A stretch of DNA of 64,000 nt from Actinoplanes octamycinicus (GTDB lineage Bacteria; Actinomycetota; Actinomycetes; Mycobacteriales; Micromonosporaceae). Under the pieces are notes generated by a model. The model was given only the letters and a program-made list of their open reading frames with translations, searched no databases and was not told the DNA's origin. Both the position numbers and the translations under genes were made by a program. The stretch's first letter is position 1; each line of letters starts with the position of its first letter. The stretch lies in the NCBI RefSeq assembly GCF_014205225.1, contig NZ_JACHNB010000001.1, positions 2,108,001-2,172,000 of the forward strand. Direction: 5' to 3'. This document shows positions 51,070 to 60,345 of this stretch, piece after piece.

Positions 51070-53055
51070 TCAGTCTTCCGACTTGCCCGTCTGCAGACCG
51101 GAACTGATCAGATCCATGACGGCCGAGTCCTGGAGCGTGGTGACGTCGCCCAGCGACCGGTTCTCGGCCACGTCACGCAGCAGCCGCCGCATGATCTTGC
51201 CGGAGCGGGTCTTCGGCAGCTCGGGAACCAGCATGATCTGCCGCGGCTTGGCGATCGGGCCGAGCGTCTTGGCCACGTGGTTGCGCAGCTCCTTGATCAG
51301 CTCCTCGCCGGCCTCACCCTCGGTCGCCACGTTGCCGCGCGGGATGGTGAACGCCACGATCGCCTGACCGGTCGTCGGGTCGGTCGCGCCGACCACCGCG
51401 GCCTCGGCCACCGCCGGGTGTGAGACCAGCGCCGACTCGACCTCGGTGGTGGAGATGTTGTGCCCGGAGACCAGCATGACGTCGTCCACCCGGCCGAGCA
51501 GCCAGAGCGCGCCGTCCTCGTCCTTCTTCGCGCCGTCACCGGCGAAGTAGATCCACTTGTCGCCGCTGCCCGCGCCGGCCCCGAACCGTGACCAGTAGGT
51601 GTCCAGGAACCGCTGGTCGTCGCCCCAGATGGTGCGCAACATCGACGGCCACGGCTCGGTCAGCACCAGGAAGCCACCGCCCCCGTTCGGCACCGGGGTG
51701 GCGGTGTCGTCGACGACGTCCGCGCTGATCCCGGGCAGCGGGGTCATCGCCGAGCCGGGCTTGGTCGCGGTCACGCCGGGCAACGGCGAGATCATCACGG
51801 CGCCGGTCTCGGTCTGCCACCAGGTGTCCACGATCGGGGTGCGCTCGCGGCCGACGTTCTCCCGGTACCACATCCAGGCCTCGGGGTTGATCGGCTCGCC
51901 GACGCTGCCCAGCACGCGCAGCGAGGACAGGTCGTACTTCGCCGGGATGTCGTCGCCCCACTTCATCATGGTGCGGATCAGCGTCGGCGCGGTGTAGAGG
52001 ATCGACACCTTGTACTTGTCGACGATCTGCCAGAACCGGCCGCGGTCCGGGGTGTCCGGCGTGCCCTCGTACATCACCTGGGTGGCGCCGTTGGAGAGCG
52101 GGCCGTAGACGATGTAGGAGTGGCCGGTCACCCAGCCGATGTCGGCGGTGCACCAGTAGACGTCGGACTCAGGCTTCAGGTCGAAGACCGCGTTGTGCGT
52201 GTAGGACGTCTGGGTCAGGTAACCGCCGGTGGTGTGCAGAATGCCCTTCGGCTTACCGGTGGTGCCCGAGGTGTAGAGGATGAACAGCGGCTGCTCGGCG
52301 TCGAACGGCTGCGCCACGTGCTCGGCGGCGGCCTGCTCGACGGTCTCGTGCCACCACTTGTCCTTCTCCGTCCAGGCGACCTCCTCGCCGGTGCGGCGGA
52401 CCACCAGGACGTGCTCGATGCTCGCGCACCGGGCCACCGCCTCGTCCACCGTCGGCTTGAGCGCGGACGGCTTGCCGCGGCGGTAACCACCGTCGGCGGT
52501 GATCACCACCTTGGCGTCGGCGTCCTGGATCCGGGTGGCCAGCGCGTCCACCGAGAAGCCGCCGAACACCACGCTGTGCGTGGCGCCGATCCGGGCGCAG
52601 GCCAGCATCGCGACCGCGGCCTCCGGGATCATCGGCAGGTAGATCGCCACCCGGTCGCCGGCGACGACGCCCAGCTCGGTCAGCGTGTTGGCCGCCTGGG
52701 AGACCAGCTTGAGCAGCTCCGCGTAGGTGACCGTGCGGGTGTCGCCGGGCTCGCCCTCCCAGTGGATCGCGACCCGGTCGCCGTGCCCGGCCTCGACGTG
52801 CCGGTCCACGCAGTTGTAGGCCACGTTCAGCCGGCCGCCGACGAACCACTTGGCGAACGGCGGGTTCGACCAGTCCAGCACCTGGTCCCACGGCTTCGCC
52901 CAGGACAGCCGCTCGGCCTGGCGCTCCCAGTAGGCGAGCCGGTCGGACGTGGCTTCCGCGTACGCCTCGGCCTTGACGTTGGCGGCGGCCGCCAGGTCAG
53001 CGGGCGGCGGGAACTGCCGCGTCTCCGAGGACAGGTTCTCCAATGTCTCGCTCAT
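51070..53055 (-). CDS. acs: Acetyl-CoA synthetase
   Basis: A 661-residue AMP-forming acetyl-CoA ligase. [20 protein letters not shown] is the adenylate-binding core, [11 protein letters not shown] a second signature, and [11 protein letters not shown] near the C-terminus holds the catalytic Lys that is acetylated in homologues to switch the enzyme off. It activates acetate for central metabolism. The ATG at 53055 has AGGAG eight bases upstream; earlier in-frame codons lack the family start. It is divergent from the Fic-like gene. Confidence 0.96.
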   Translation of the reverse strand: MSETLENLSSETRQFPPPADLAAAANVKAEAYAEATSDRLAYWERQAERLSWAKPWDQVLDWSNPPFAKWFVGGRLNVAYNCVDRHVEAGHGDRVAIHWEGEPGDTRTVTYAELLKLVSQAANTLTELGVVAGDRVAIYLPMIPEAAVAMLACARIGATHSVVFGGFSVDALATRIQDADAKVVITADGGYRRGKPSALKPTVDEAVARCASIEHVLVVRRTGEEVAWTEKDKWWHETVEQAAAEHVAQPFDAEQPLFILYTSGTTGKPKGILHTTGGYLTQTSYTHNAVFDLKPESDVYWCTADIGWVTGHSYIVYGPLSNGATQVMYEGTPDTPDRGRFWQIVDKYKVSILYTAPTLIRTMMKWGDDIPAKYDLSSLRVLGSVGEPINPEAWMWYRENVGRERTPIVDTWWQTETGAVMISPLPGVTATKPGSAMTPLPGISADVVDDTATPVPNGGGGFLVLTEPWPSMLRTIWGDDQRFLDTYWSRFGAGAGSGDKWIYFAGDGAKKDEDGALWLLGRVDDVMLVSGHNISTTEVESALVSHPAVAEAAVVGATDPTTGQAIVAFTIPRGNVATEGEAGEELIKELRNHVAKTLGPIAKPRQIMLVPELPKTRSGKIMRRLLRDVAENRSLGDVTTLQDSAVMDLISSGLQTGKSED

Positions 53056-53256
53056 GAGGGCGGCTCCTCTGCCGTGACCGGGGGTCTCTTCGTTGCACAC
53101 TAGTTCCGACCGGGGGATCCGGTGAAAGCTGCGCGCCGGGCGGTGCCGTGCGCGCGCCGAATGACGCCCGCGTGATCGGTACTGCGCGAATCTTGCCAGT
53201 TCCACTCGTGTTTGTGCACCCCGGGTTTCCGGCGTTTTACCGGTTACCGTGTTCGG

Positions 53257-53988
53257 GTGGATCCACTAGCACCCTTGCTCGACCTCGCTGACGTCGCTCC
53301 GGCCCTGGCCGCGGCCCGGGACAGCGTCGACGCCGCCATGCGGCACCGGGCCCTGCGCCGGCACGGCGGCCAGGTCGCCGCCGAGGCCAGCCTGCGCGCC
53401 GCGGTCGCCAGCGCCGCCCTCGAGGGCAACCATCACGAGCTGGAGGACGTGCGCGCCGGCACCGTCACCGACCCGGTCCTGCAGGGCGCCCTGCGGGTCG
53501 CCGAGGGGCTCGGCGGCCTGGTCGACCTCTGGCCCCGCGCGCCCCGCCAGGTCCTGGCCAAGCTGCACGTGCTCGCCGCCCGCGGCGTGGTGCCGGCGCC
53601 CGACCTGGGCCGGCTCACCGGCGGCGCCGAGCGGATCGACGCGCTCGCCGGGCTGGTCGCCGGCAACGAGGAGACGCCGCCGCTGCTGCTCGCCGCGATC
53701 GTGCACGCCGAGCTGATCACGCTGCGCCCGTTCGCCGGCCCGGCCGGGGTGGTCGCCCGGGCGGCCGCCCGGCTCACCCTGATCGGGCGCGGCTTCGACC
53801 CGCGCGGCCTGGTCTCGGTCGAGGTCGGGCACCTGTCCCGGGAGCCGGAGTACGTGGGCTCGGCGGGCGCCTACGCCACCGGCACGCCGGACGGCGTCCG
53901 TTCCTGGCTGCGGCACTACGCGTCCGCGGTGACGGCCGGCGCCGAGGAGATCGCCACGATCGGTGACGCTGTTCTCGCCACCGTGTGA
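53257..53988 (+). CDS. Fic-fold-like protein with a degenerate active site
   Basis: A 243-residue Ala-rich helical protein. [14 protein letters not shown] resembles the Fic N-terminal segment, and [26 protein letters not shown] occupies the place of the Fic motif (HPFxDGNGR). In that alignment catalytic His is Arg, the Asp/Glu is Gly and the GNGR loop is lost, so AMP transfer is unlikely. It is annotated in relatives only as a conserved hypothetical or oxidoreductase, as far as I recall. The assignment is by motif reading only. GTG at 53257 is chosen at the end of a short 5' gap from acs; no clear ribosome binding site. Confidence 0.6.
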   Translation: MDPLAPLLDLADVAPALAAARDSVDAAMRHRALRRHGGQVAAEASLRAAVASAALEGNHHELEDVRAGTVTDPVLQGALRVAEGLGGLVDLWPRAPRQVLAKLHVLAARGVVPAPDLGRLTGGAERIDALAGLVAGNEETPPLLLAAIVHAELITLRPFAGPAGVVARAAARLTLIGRGFDPRGLVSVEVGHLSREPEYVGSAGAYATGTPDGVRSWLRHYASAVTAGAEEIATIGDAVLATV

Positions 53989-54021
53989 CCGGAGATCATC
54001 CCGGCGTCGCATACTTTTGGC

Positions 54022-54498
54022 GTGGCTGACAACTGGGTGCGTCCGTACCAGCCCGGTTCCGGGCGCTGGCTGGTGATCGCCTGGGAGGCATTCGCGCTCG
54101 CGATGCTCTCCTGGGCCACGGTCCGGCAGTTCGACCTGATCGGGCACGGTGTCCGGGTGGTCGCCTGCCTGCTGGCCGCGGTCTGGGTGATCGGCGCGTG
54201 GCGGATCCTGCAGCTCGGCGTCTACGTCAGCGCGGACGGTGTGCTGATCCGCGGCCTGCTCCGTTCCCGGGTGCTGAGCTGGCGCGAGATCGCCCGCGTC
54301 CGCCTGCACCGCACCATCCACCGCCTCGGCCCCTGGGAGATCGAAAGCGGCCGCACCGTCCTCCTCGACCGCCGCGACGGCGAAACCGTCAACACCGAGC
54401 TATGGGAACAGGGCGTCGACTTCCACTCCCGCCCCACCCTCTTCCGAGCCGTCTACAACGAAATCCAGTCCCACCACACCGCCGCCAACCCAACCTGA
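54022..54498 (+). CDS. PH-domain membrane protein
   Basis: A 158-residue protein with two N-terminal helices (WLVIAWEAFALAMLSWATV, VVACLLAAVWVIGAW) and a bacterial PH-like domain (GVYVSADGVLIRGLLRSRVLSWREIARVRL ... FRAVYNEI). This arrangement is common in actinobacteria; function unknown. GTG at 54022, 33 bp after the Fic-like stop, so probably one transcript. A 51-bp repeat array follows its stop. Confidence 0.82.
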   Translation: MADNWVRPYQPGSGRWLVIAWEAFALAMLSWATVRQFDLIGHGVRVVACLLAAVWVIGAWRILQLGVYVSADGVLIRGLLRSRVLSWREIARVRLHRTIHRLGPWEIESGRTVLLDRRDGETVNTELWEQGVDFHSRPTLFRAVYNEIQSHHTAANPT

Positions 54499-54527
54499 CA
54501 CAGCAAGCCCCCAACCCACCCGAATCC

Positions 54528-54690
54528 AGCAAGCAGCCGGGTCTTCAGGCCGCGCAACTCTCGCGGCGGTGGGTCAACGGCAAGCAGGCGGGGCTTCAGG
54601 CCGCGCGCCTCTCGCGGCGGTGGGTTAACGGCAAGCAGGCGGGGCTTCAGGCCGCGCGCCTCTCGCGGCGGTGGGTTAACAGCAAGCACG
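54528..54690. repeat. 51-bp tandem repeat downstream of the PH-domain gene
   Basis: Units beginning GGCAAGCAGGCGGGGCTTCA at 54579 and 54630 are exactly 51 bp apart and almost identical. A diverged copy precedes at 54528, and a broken copy follows 54681. Each ends in GTGGGTTAAC. Confidence 0.9.
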
Positions 54691-55498
54691 CCGACTCCTC
54701 AAGCCGCGCAACTCTCCCACCCGGAGCGCCACACCGCGACGCGGGGTCTGGGGGCTCGGCCCCCAGGCTGGCAACGAAGAGGGGCCGCGGTCCGCGCATT
54801 CCGCGGACACACGACCCCTGCCACTCTTGCGCGTCCGAACCGGGTTAACAAGCGTGCACCTGGGTCGTTGTCGACGGTCCAGCAGCCTGGTGGCGATGAT
54901 CCCCGTGACGGCGGAAGCACCACCTGCGGCATAGGTCCCGTCGCAACGTGCCTGCCGTGGCTGATCGCGCGTGGGTTCCCGGTGGCCGTGCACGGTGCCT
55001 GAGCTGACCGATCCGATCTCTCGATGGATCCGATTTCTCTTGGCTCCGCGACTTCCTTTCTACGCCGGTCCGAGCTTGATCGCCAGGCATCAGCCCGGCA
55101 AATCTGGCGATCCGCTATTACTCAGACCAAAGCCATTCTCCCTGGTCATTGAGTTGCCGCAACCCTTGGAAGATCAAGTTCAAGATCAAGGGACTGCTGA
55201 CTCGGATCGCGCTGATCACTGATCGTCGCTCCCGCCAGGGACCCTGTTGGTCCGAGCTGGCCGCTGGCGCGTCCAGAACGCTCAGCCCAACAGGGCGACG
55301 CCCGTGGGTGGTCGCGATCCGCTGAATCAAACCCTGCGGCGGGGCGTGACTTCACGGTTCCGTGGTTGGTCGTGGCGAGCCAACCCCAGAAAGCCGGGAG
55401 CGTTGGGCTGGGCGGCTCGGGTGGACGAGGTGGGATCGCGGGGCGGAGGGCGTACCGGAAAGCGGCGGCCGTCAGGGGAAGCGGCCAGTGCGGGGTGA
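54691..55498. other. Gene-free region with lower GC
   Basis: No gene with normal codon use is found on either strand. It contains a short hairpin (CTGGGGG 54748-54754 with CCCCCAG 54760-54766), a direct repeat AAGATCAAG (55170-55178 and 55182-55190), and a 9-bp perfect inverted repeat CCCTGTTGG/CCAACAGGG (55242-55250, 55287-55295). The stretch 54990-55220 is lower in GC than its surroundings. It may be a gene remnant or a non-coding RNA locus. Confidence 0.45.
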
Positions 55499-55700
55499 GG
55501 AACCGTGCGGGAAGGTTGTGGCGGCCGGGAGTCGGCGGCGGACCGTGCGGGTCGGGCGACGGCGGCGCGGGAGTTGGCGGCGGACCGTGCGGGTCGGGCG
55601 ACGACGGCGCGGGAGTTGGCGGCGGACCGTGCGGGTTTGGCGACCGCGGCGCGGGAGTTGGTGGCGGAGCGTGCGGGTCAGGCGACGGCGGCGCGGGCGC
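55499..55700. repeat. 42-bp tandem repeat at the 3' end of the HAD gene
   Basis: Units starting GACCGTGCGGGT lie at 55541, 55583, 55625 and 55667, with a partial copy at 55499; the spacing is exactly 42 bp. The last copy reaches into the final codons of the HAD gene (stop at 55678). On the minus strand, in a frame other than that of the HAD gene, it reads as PHGPPPTPAP repeats. Confidence 0.9.
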
Positions 55701-56526
55701 GGCGGTGGCGGCCGTAGAGGGCGAAGCCGATGGCGACGCCGACACCGACACCGAGGGCGGCGGCGACCGGGACGGCCGGGCGGTCGCGGAGGCGTTTGCC
55801 CAGGGCGATCGGGTGGCGGAACTCCAGCACCGGCCAGCCGCGCTCGACGGCGACGCGGCGCAGGGCGCGGTCCGGGTTGACCACGCTGGGGTGCCCGACC
55901 GACTCCAGCATCGGCAGGTCGCTGCTCGAATCCGAGTAGGCGAAGCACTGGTCGAGGTCGTAACCCCGGGTGGCGGCCAGCGCGCGGATGCCGGTGACCT
56001 TGGCCGGGCCGGCCGAGTAGAACTCGACCTCGCCGCTGTACCTGCCGTCGGCGATGGCCATCCGGGTGGCGATGATGTCGGTGATACCGAGCAGGGCGCC
56101 GATCGGGCGGACCATCTCGTCGCCGGAGGCGGAGACCAGCACGACGTCACGGCCGGCCGCCTGGTGCTCGGCGATCAGCGCGGCGGCCTCGGCGTACACA
56201 TACGGGTTGATCAGCTCGTTGAGCGTCTCGGCGACGATCTGCTGCACCTGCTCGACCCGCCAGCCCTTGCAGAGCGTGGCCAGATAGTCACGGGTGCGGG
56301 CCATCGCCTGCTCGTCGGTGCCGCCGCCGAGCCGGAACATCAGCTGGGCATAGGCGGATTTCACCACGTCACGGCGGCTGATCAGGCCATCGCGATAGAA
56401 CGGCCGTCCGAAGGCCAGCGCGCTGGACTTGGCGATGACGGTCTTGTCGAGGTCGAAAAACGCGGCGCTGGGGCCCACGGGGCGAAAGTGTAGCGGCAAC
56501 CGGCTCGCGCCCGGGTACCCCTTCAC
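55678..56526 (-). CDS. HAD-IB family hydrolase (SerB-like), membrane-anchored
   Basis: A 282-residue phosphatase-fold protein. Motif I AFFDLDKTVIAKSS, motif II VLVSASGDEM, and the acidic motif FAYSDSSSDLPML are intact. The C-terminus has a hydrophobic helix (VAAALGVGVGVAIGFALYG). It resembles Rv3661 of M. tuberculosis and Streptomyces proteins tied to inhibition of differentiation, and lies near the ssd/tad cluster as there. Substrate unknown. GTG at 56526 is used; GTG at 56478, nearer the domain, is possible. Confidence 0.87.
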   Translation of the reverse strand: MKGYPGASRLPLHFRPVGPSAAFFDLDKTVIAKSSALAFGRPFYRDGLISRRDVVKSAYAQLMFRLGGGTDEQAMARTRDYLATLCKGWRVEQVQQIVAETLNELINPYVYAEAAALIAEHQAAGRDVVLVSASGDEMVRPIGALLGITDIIATRMAIADGRYSGEVEFYSAGPAKVTGIRALAATRGYDLDQCFAYSDSSSDLPMLESVGHPSVVNPDRALRRVAVERGWPVLEFRHPIALGKRLRDRPAVPVAAALGVGVGVAIGFALYGRHRRARAAVA

Positions 56527-56710
56527 CGTGACGCGCAGTGAAAACGGTCAGACGGGCAGGGACCTCGCATCGAGTTCAATTCAGTACTCGACTGCCGACT
56601 CAGTCTGAGGCAGACTTGTGTTGCGACTGGGATGAGTGTTGTTACCGTCGCGTCCCGTAAAGCTCCATGAAATGGCCCTCGGCGGCTGCGCCCCCCGCGG
56701 TTGCCGAGTC

Positions 56711-56740
56711 GATTCGGCTCGACCCCCCCGGAGCCGAATC
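56711..56740 (-). other. Second hairpin between the STAS and HAD genes
   Basis: GATTCGGCTC (56711-56720) and GAGCCGAATC (56731-56740) form a perfect 10-bp stem with a C-rich 10-nt loop. It follows the first hairpin on the minus strand. Confidence 0.6.
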
Positions 56741-56745
56741 CCAGG

Positions 56746-56775
56746 ACGACCCCCGTCTCCCCCGACGGGGGTCGT
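56746..56775 (-). terminator. Terminator after the STAS gene
   Basis: ACGACCCCCGTC (56746-56757) and GACGGGGGTCGT (56764-56775) form a perfect 12-bp stem with a TCCCCC loop, 6 bp after the STAS stop. Confidence 0.75.
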
Positions 56776-56781
56776 TCCCTC

Positions 56782-57144
56782 TCAGGCTCCGGTCGCGTGG
56801 GTGGGCAGGCCGCTCGCCAGGTCGTCGTCCTCGGGCAGGCCGAAGAAGCCGTTGAGCCCGGTCACCGTGAGCACCCGGCGGAAGGTCGGGCTGGGGTTGA
56901 CCACCAGGTAGCGGGTGTTGCTCTCGGTGGCGGCCCGGTAACCCTCGATCAGGGCGCCGAGGCCGGTCGAGTCGATGAACGACGCGGCGCGCAGATCGAC
57001 GTGGACGGCCGGTGGTGACCAGTCACTGATGGCGTCCCGGATGCCGTCGGCCACCTCGTCGGCGTTGGAGAAGTCGATCTCCCCGAGCACCGTGACCGTG
57101 ACCGTGCCGTCATCCGCGAGCGTGGTCCGGATCGAGTTCTCCAT
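56782..57144 (-). CDS. STAS-domain anti-sigma-factor antagonist
   Basis: A 120-residue STAS protein. VTVLGEIDFSNADEVADGI and VDLRAASFIDSTGLGALIEGY are the core, with the phosphorylatable Ser in FIDSTGLG. It would bind an RsbW-like kinase/anti-sigma factor and free a stress sigma factor. No such partner is in the window. The ATG at 57144 with GGAG five bases upstream is preferred to the GTG at 57150. It is divergent from the ssd/tad operon. Confidence 0.9.
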   Translation of the reverse strand: MENSIRTTLADDGTVTVTVLGEIDFSNADEVADGIRDAISDWSPPAVHVDLRAASFIDSTGLGALIEGYRAATESNTRYLVVNPSPTFRRVLTVTGLNGFFGLPEDDDLASGLPTHATGA

Positions 57145-57235
57145 ACCCACTCCATCGGTCCGTGTCGGCCCAACATACCCAACCTGGACGGCTCCAACCG
57201 CTGCGGCCTTAACAGATCAGATCGCCGTACGGGCG

Positions 57236-57263
57236 TCGTCCACAGGGTCCGAAGTTGTCCACA
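57236..57263. promoter_or_regulatory. DnaA-box pair before the ssd/tad operon
   Basis: TCGTCCACA (57236-57244) and TTGTCCACA (57255-57263) are direct repeats 19 bp apart. The second is a perfect actinobacterial DnaA box, the first has one change. They lie 85-110 bp before the ssd start, in the promoter region of both divergent genes. Confidence 0.6.
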
Positions 57264-57347
57264 GCCAGGGCGTCCGCCGATTGCCCGGGCGGCCGCGGAT
57301 CGGGAGGTTGGGCGGGCCCAATCGTGCGCACCCCCTCGGAGACCGCG

Positions 57348-58418
57348 ATGTCCCAGCCACCCCGCCCGCTCCTGGTCACCGCCGACCCCGTCCTGCTCGA
57401 CGACTTGCTCCGGCTGGCCGCCGCCGCGGGCAGCGAGGTCGACGTGGCGCCCGACCCGGTCGCCGCCCGGCCCCGCTTCCGGCCCGCGCCGGTCGTCCTG
57501 ATCGGCGCCGACCAGGCCATGCCCTGCCTGCGCGCCGGGCTGCCGCGCCGGCCACGGATCGTGCTGGTCGCCCGGGGCGCGCCCGGCGACGAGATCTGGT
57601 CGGTCGCCGAGCCGCTCGGCGCGGACCACGTCGCGGTCCTCCCGGAGGCCGAGCCCTGGCTGATCGAGCAGCTCGCCGGGCAGCCCCGGCCGCCCGCGGT
57701 GTCCCGCGCCCTCGCCGTGATCGGCGGCCGCGGCGGCGCCGGGGCCAGCATCCTGGCCGCCGGGCTGGCCGCGATGGCGGTCGAGGCCCGGCACCGCACC
57801 CTGCTGATCGACGCCGACCCGCTCGGCGGCGGCCTCGACCTGGTGCTCGGCTGGGAGGAGATCGGCGGGCTGCGCTGGTCCGGGCTGGCCGGCGCCGGTG
57901 GCCGGGTCGACCCGCCGGCCCTGCTCGGCGCGCTGCCGCACCGCGGCGACCTGGTGCTGCTCTCCTTCGACCGGGACGAGCTGGCCGGGGTGCCGGCCGA
58001 GGCGATGGCCGCCACCCTGGACGCCGCCCGGCGCGGCCGCGACGTGATCGTCGCCGACCTGCCCCGGCAGCTCGACGACGCCGCGGTGCTGGCCCTGCAG
58101 GCCGCCGACCGGACGCTGCTGGTGGTCCCGGCCGAGCTGCGGGCCACCGCGTCGGCGGCGCGCACCCTGGCCCAGATCCGGCCGCACTGCGACCAGGTCG
58201 CGGTGGTGGTCCGCGGGCCGGCGCCCGGCCGGCTGAAACCCCGGGAGATCGCGCAGACGCTCGGGCTGCCGCTGGCCGGCTCACTGCGCCCGGAGCCGGC
58301 CATGTGCCAGGACCTGGAGCGCGGGACCGCCCCGACCGCCGCCGGGAAGGGCCCGCTCGCCGACCTCTGCCGGCGGCTGATCGCCGAGCTGATGAGCGCC
58401 CCGGCGGTGGCCGCGTGA
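57348..58418 (+). CDS. ssd: Septum-site-determining / CpaE-like ATPase
   Basis: A 356-residue MinD/ParA-superfamily protein. The N-terminal ~110 residues are receiver-like; the ATPase starts with LAVIGGRGGAGASILAAGLA, a deviant Walker A (GGRGGAGAS) in place of the usual KGGxGKT, and LLIDADPLGGGLDLVLG follows. In mycobacteria the homologue Rv3660c (Ssd) affects septation; in other bacteria CpaE positions the Tad pilus. The missing Lys means ATP turnover is doubtful. ATG at 57348 with GGAG six bases upstream. It opens the tad operon. Confidence 0.85.
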   Translation: MSQPPRPLLVTADPVLLDDLLRLAAAAGSEVDVAPDPVAARPRFRPAPVVLIGADQAMPCLRAGLPRRPRIVLVARGAPGDEIWSVAEPLGADHVAVLPEAEPWLIEQLAGQPRPPAVSRALAVIGGRGGAGASILAAGLAAMAVEARHRTLLIDADPLGGGLDLVLGWEEIGGLRWSGLAGAGGRVDPPALLGALPHRGDLVLLSFDRDELAGVPAEAMAATLDAARRGRDVIVADLPRQLDDAAVLALQAADRTLLVVPAELRATASAARTLAQIRPHCDQVAVVVRGPAPGRLKPREIAQTLGLPLAGSLRPEPAMCQDLERGTAPTAAGKGPLADLCRRLIAELMSAPAVAA

Positions 58419-59575
58419 GTGTGGTGGACCGGGTGCGGCGGCAGTTCGCGGACCAGGGGGTGGAGGCCACCCCGGCGGCCGTGGTGAGCGCGGTCCGCCG
58501 GGAGAGCGGGGTGCTCGGCGACCGGGCCGTGCTGCGGCTCGCTGACCGGGTGCGGGACGAACTCATCGGGGCCGGGCCGCTGGCGCCGCTGCTCGCCGAC
58601 AGCGCCGTGACCGACGTGCTGGTCAACGGGACGCAGGTGTGGGTGGACCGCGGGGGCGGGCTGCAGCGGGCGGCGGTGCGGATCGGGGACGCCGACGACG
58701 TACGGCGGCTGGCGCAGCGCCTGGTCGCGGCGTGCGGGCGGCGGCTGGACGACGGGCAGCCGTGCGCCGACGCCCGGCTGCCGGACGGGACCCGGCTGCA
58801 CGCGGTGTTGCCGCCGGTGGCGACGCAGGGGCCGTACCTGTCGTTGCGGACCTTCCGGCAGCGGCCGTTCAGCCTCGGCGACCTGGTCTCGCACGGGACG
58901 GTGCCGGCCGGGGCGGCGGCGGTGCTGGAGGCGGTGGTCGGGGCGCGGTTGGCGTACCTGGTCACCGGCGGCACCGGCAGCGGCAAGACCACGCTGCTGG
59001 CGACCCTGCTCGGGCTGGTCCCGCCGACCGAGCGGATCGTGCTGGTCGAGGACGCGGCCGAGCTGCGCCCGGTGCACCCGCACGTGGTGGCCCTGCAGGC
59101 CCGGACCGCCAATGTCGAGGGCGCCGGGGTGATCGGGCTGACCGACCTGGTCCGGCAGGCGCTGCGGATGCGGCCGGACCGGCTGGTCGTCGGCGAGTGC
59201 CGGGGCGCCGAGATCGTCGACCTGCTCGGAGCGCTGAACACCGGCCACGAGGGCGGCGCGGGGACGCTGCACGCCAACGCGCCCGGCGACGTACCGGCCC
59301 GGCTGGAGGCGCTCGGCCTGCTCGGCGGCCTGCCCCGGGCGGCGCTGCACGCGCAGGTGCTCGCCGCCCTCCAGGTGGTGCTGCACCTGCGGCGGTCGGC
59401 GGCCGGCCGGGTGCTGGAGTCGGTCAGCGTGCTGGTGCCGTCCGGGCCGGAGCGGGCGCCGGCCGTGGTCCCGGCCTGGGACCGGACGGGCGGCGCCGGC
59501 CCGGGAGCCGGCGTGCTGGGCCGGCTGCTGCGCGACCGCGGGACCAGGGTGCCGCCGGTGCTGGGGGCGTCATGA
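58415..59575 (+). CDS. tadA: Tad secretion ATPase TadA/CpaF
   Basis: A 386-residue secretion ATPase. Walker A is VTGGTGSGKTTLLA near residue 190, followed by ERIVLVEDAAELRP (Asp box), RPDRLVVGECRGAE (Walker B) and GHEGGAGTLHANAP (His box). It powers assembly of the Flp-type pilus. GTG at 58415 overlaps the ssd stop (GTGA); its stop overlaps tadB. Confidence 0.94.
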   Translation: MSVVDRVRRQFADQGVEATPAAVVSAVRRESGVLGDRAVLRLADRVRDELIGAGPLAPLLADSAVTDVLVNGTQVWVDRGGGLQRAAVRIGDADDVRRLAQRLVAACGRRLDDGQPCADARLPDGTRLHAVLPPVATQGPYLSLRTFRQRPFSLGDLVSHGTVPAGAAAVLEAVVGARLAYLVTGGTGSGKTTLLATLLGLVPPTERIVLVEDAAELRPVHPHVVALQARTANVEGAGVIGLTDLVRQALRMRPDRLVVGECRGAEIVDLLGALNTGHEGGAGTLHANAPGDVPARLEALGLLGGLPRAALHAQVLAALQVVLHLRRSAAGRVLESVSVLVPSGPERAPAVVPAWDRTGGAGPGAGVLGRLLRDRGTRVPPVLGAS

Positions 59576-60345
59576 TCGAGATGCTGGTGCCGGCCCTCTG
59601 CCTGTTCGGGTGCGCGACGGTCGTCATGTGGCCGCGGCGTGGCGTTCTGGCCCGGCTGGGCGGGCGCCGACGCCGTCCGGCGATCCACCTCGGCCGCCGG
59701 GTGCGGATGCCGGTCGTCCGGGGCCGCCGGGCGGTGCTCGGGGTGGCCGGTACCGCCGCGGTGGTGGGACTGCTGCTCGGCGGGCCGGTGGCGGCGCTGG
59801 TCGGCGCCGTCTACGGCGGGCTCGGCGTGCAGGAGTGGGACCGCCGCCAGGTGGCGAAGCAGGTGGCCGTGCGGCGCGCGGCGTCGCTGGACCGGATGAC
59901 GGCGCTGGTCGCCGACCTGCGGGCGGGACTGCCGCCGGCGTCGGTGGCAGTCCGGACCGGTGCATCCGGATCGGTTCCGACTGATGGCGCTGCGGCCCGG
60001 CCGGCCGCGGACGCGCGACTCGCCCGGCTCGCCGGGGCGGTGTGGCAGCTGGCGGAACAGACCGGGGCGCCGGCGGCGGACCTGCTGGGGCGGATCGAGG
60101 CGGACGCCCGGGCCGCCGACCGGGCGTCCGCTGCGGCCGGCGCGCGGGCGGCCGGGGCCCAGACGACCGCGGTGGTGCTCGCGGTCCTGCCGGTGGCCGG
60201 GGTCGCCGTGGGTTATGCGATGGGGATCGACCCGCTGCGGATCCTGCTGCACACCCCGTTCGGGGCGGGCTGCGCGGCCGGCGCGCTCCTGCTGCAGTGC
60301 GGCGGCCTGTGGTGGACCCGGCGCCTGATGAGCCGGGTGCGCTGA
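59572..60345 (+). CDS. tadB: Tad inner-membrane protein TadB
   Basis: A 257-residue type II secretion F-domain protein with N-terminal helices (LVPALCLFGCATVVM, AVLGVAGTAAVVGLLLGG) and two more at the C-terminus (TTAVVLAVLPVAGVAVGYAMG). LTALVADLRAGL-like DRMTALVADLRAGLPPASV is the cytoplasmic core. It forms the pilus platform with TadC. ATG overlaps the tadA stop. Confidence 0.88.
   Translation: MIEMLVPALCLFGCATVVMWPRRGVLARLGGRRRRPAIHLGRRVRMPVVRGRRAVLGVAGTAAVVGLLLGGPVAALVGAVYGGLGVQEWDRRQVAKQVAVRRAASLDRMTALVADLRAGLPPASVAVRTGASGSVPTDGAAARPAADARLARLAGAVWQLAEQTGAPAADLLGRIEADARAADRASAAAGARAAGAQTTAVVLAVLPVAGVAVGYAMGIDPLRILLHTPFGAGCAAGALLLQCGGLWWTRRLMSRVR

Noticed and set aside
54198..54848. Open frame through the 51-bp repeats as a continuation of the PH-domain gene
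   Set aside because: It is in another frame from the PH gene, starts inside it and becomes low-complexity repeat; no ribosome binding site.
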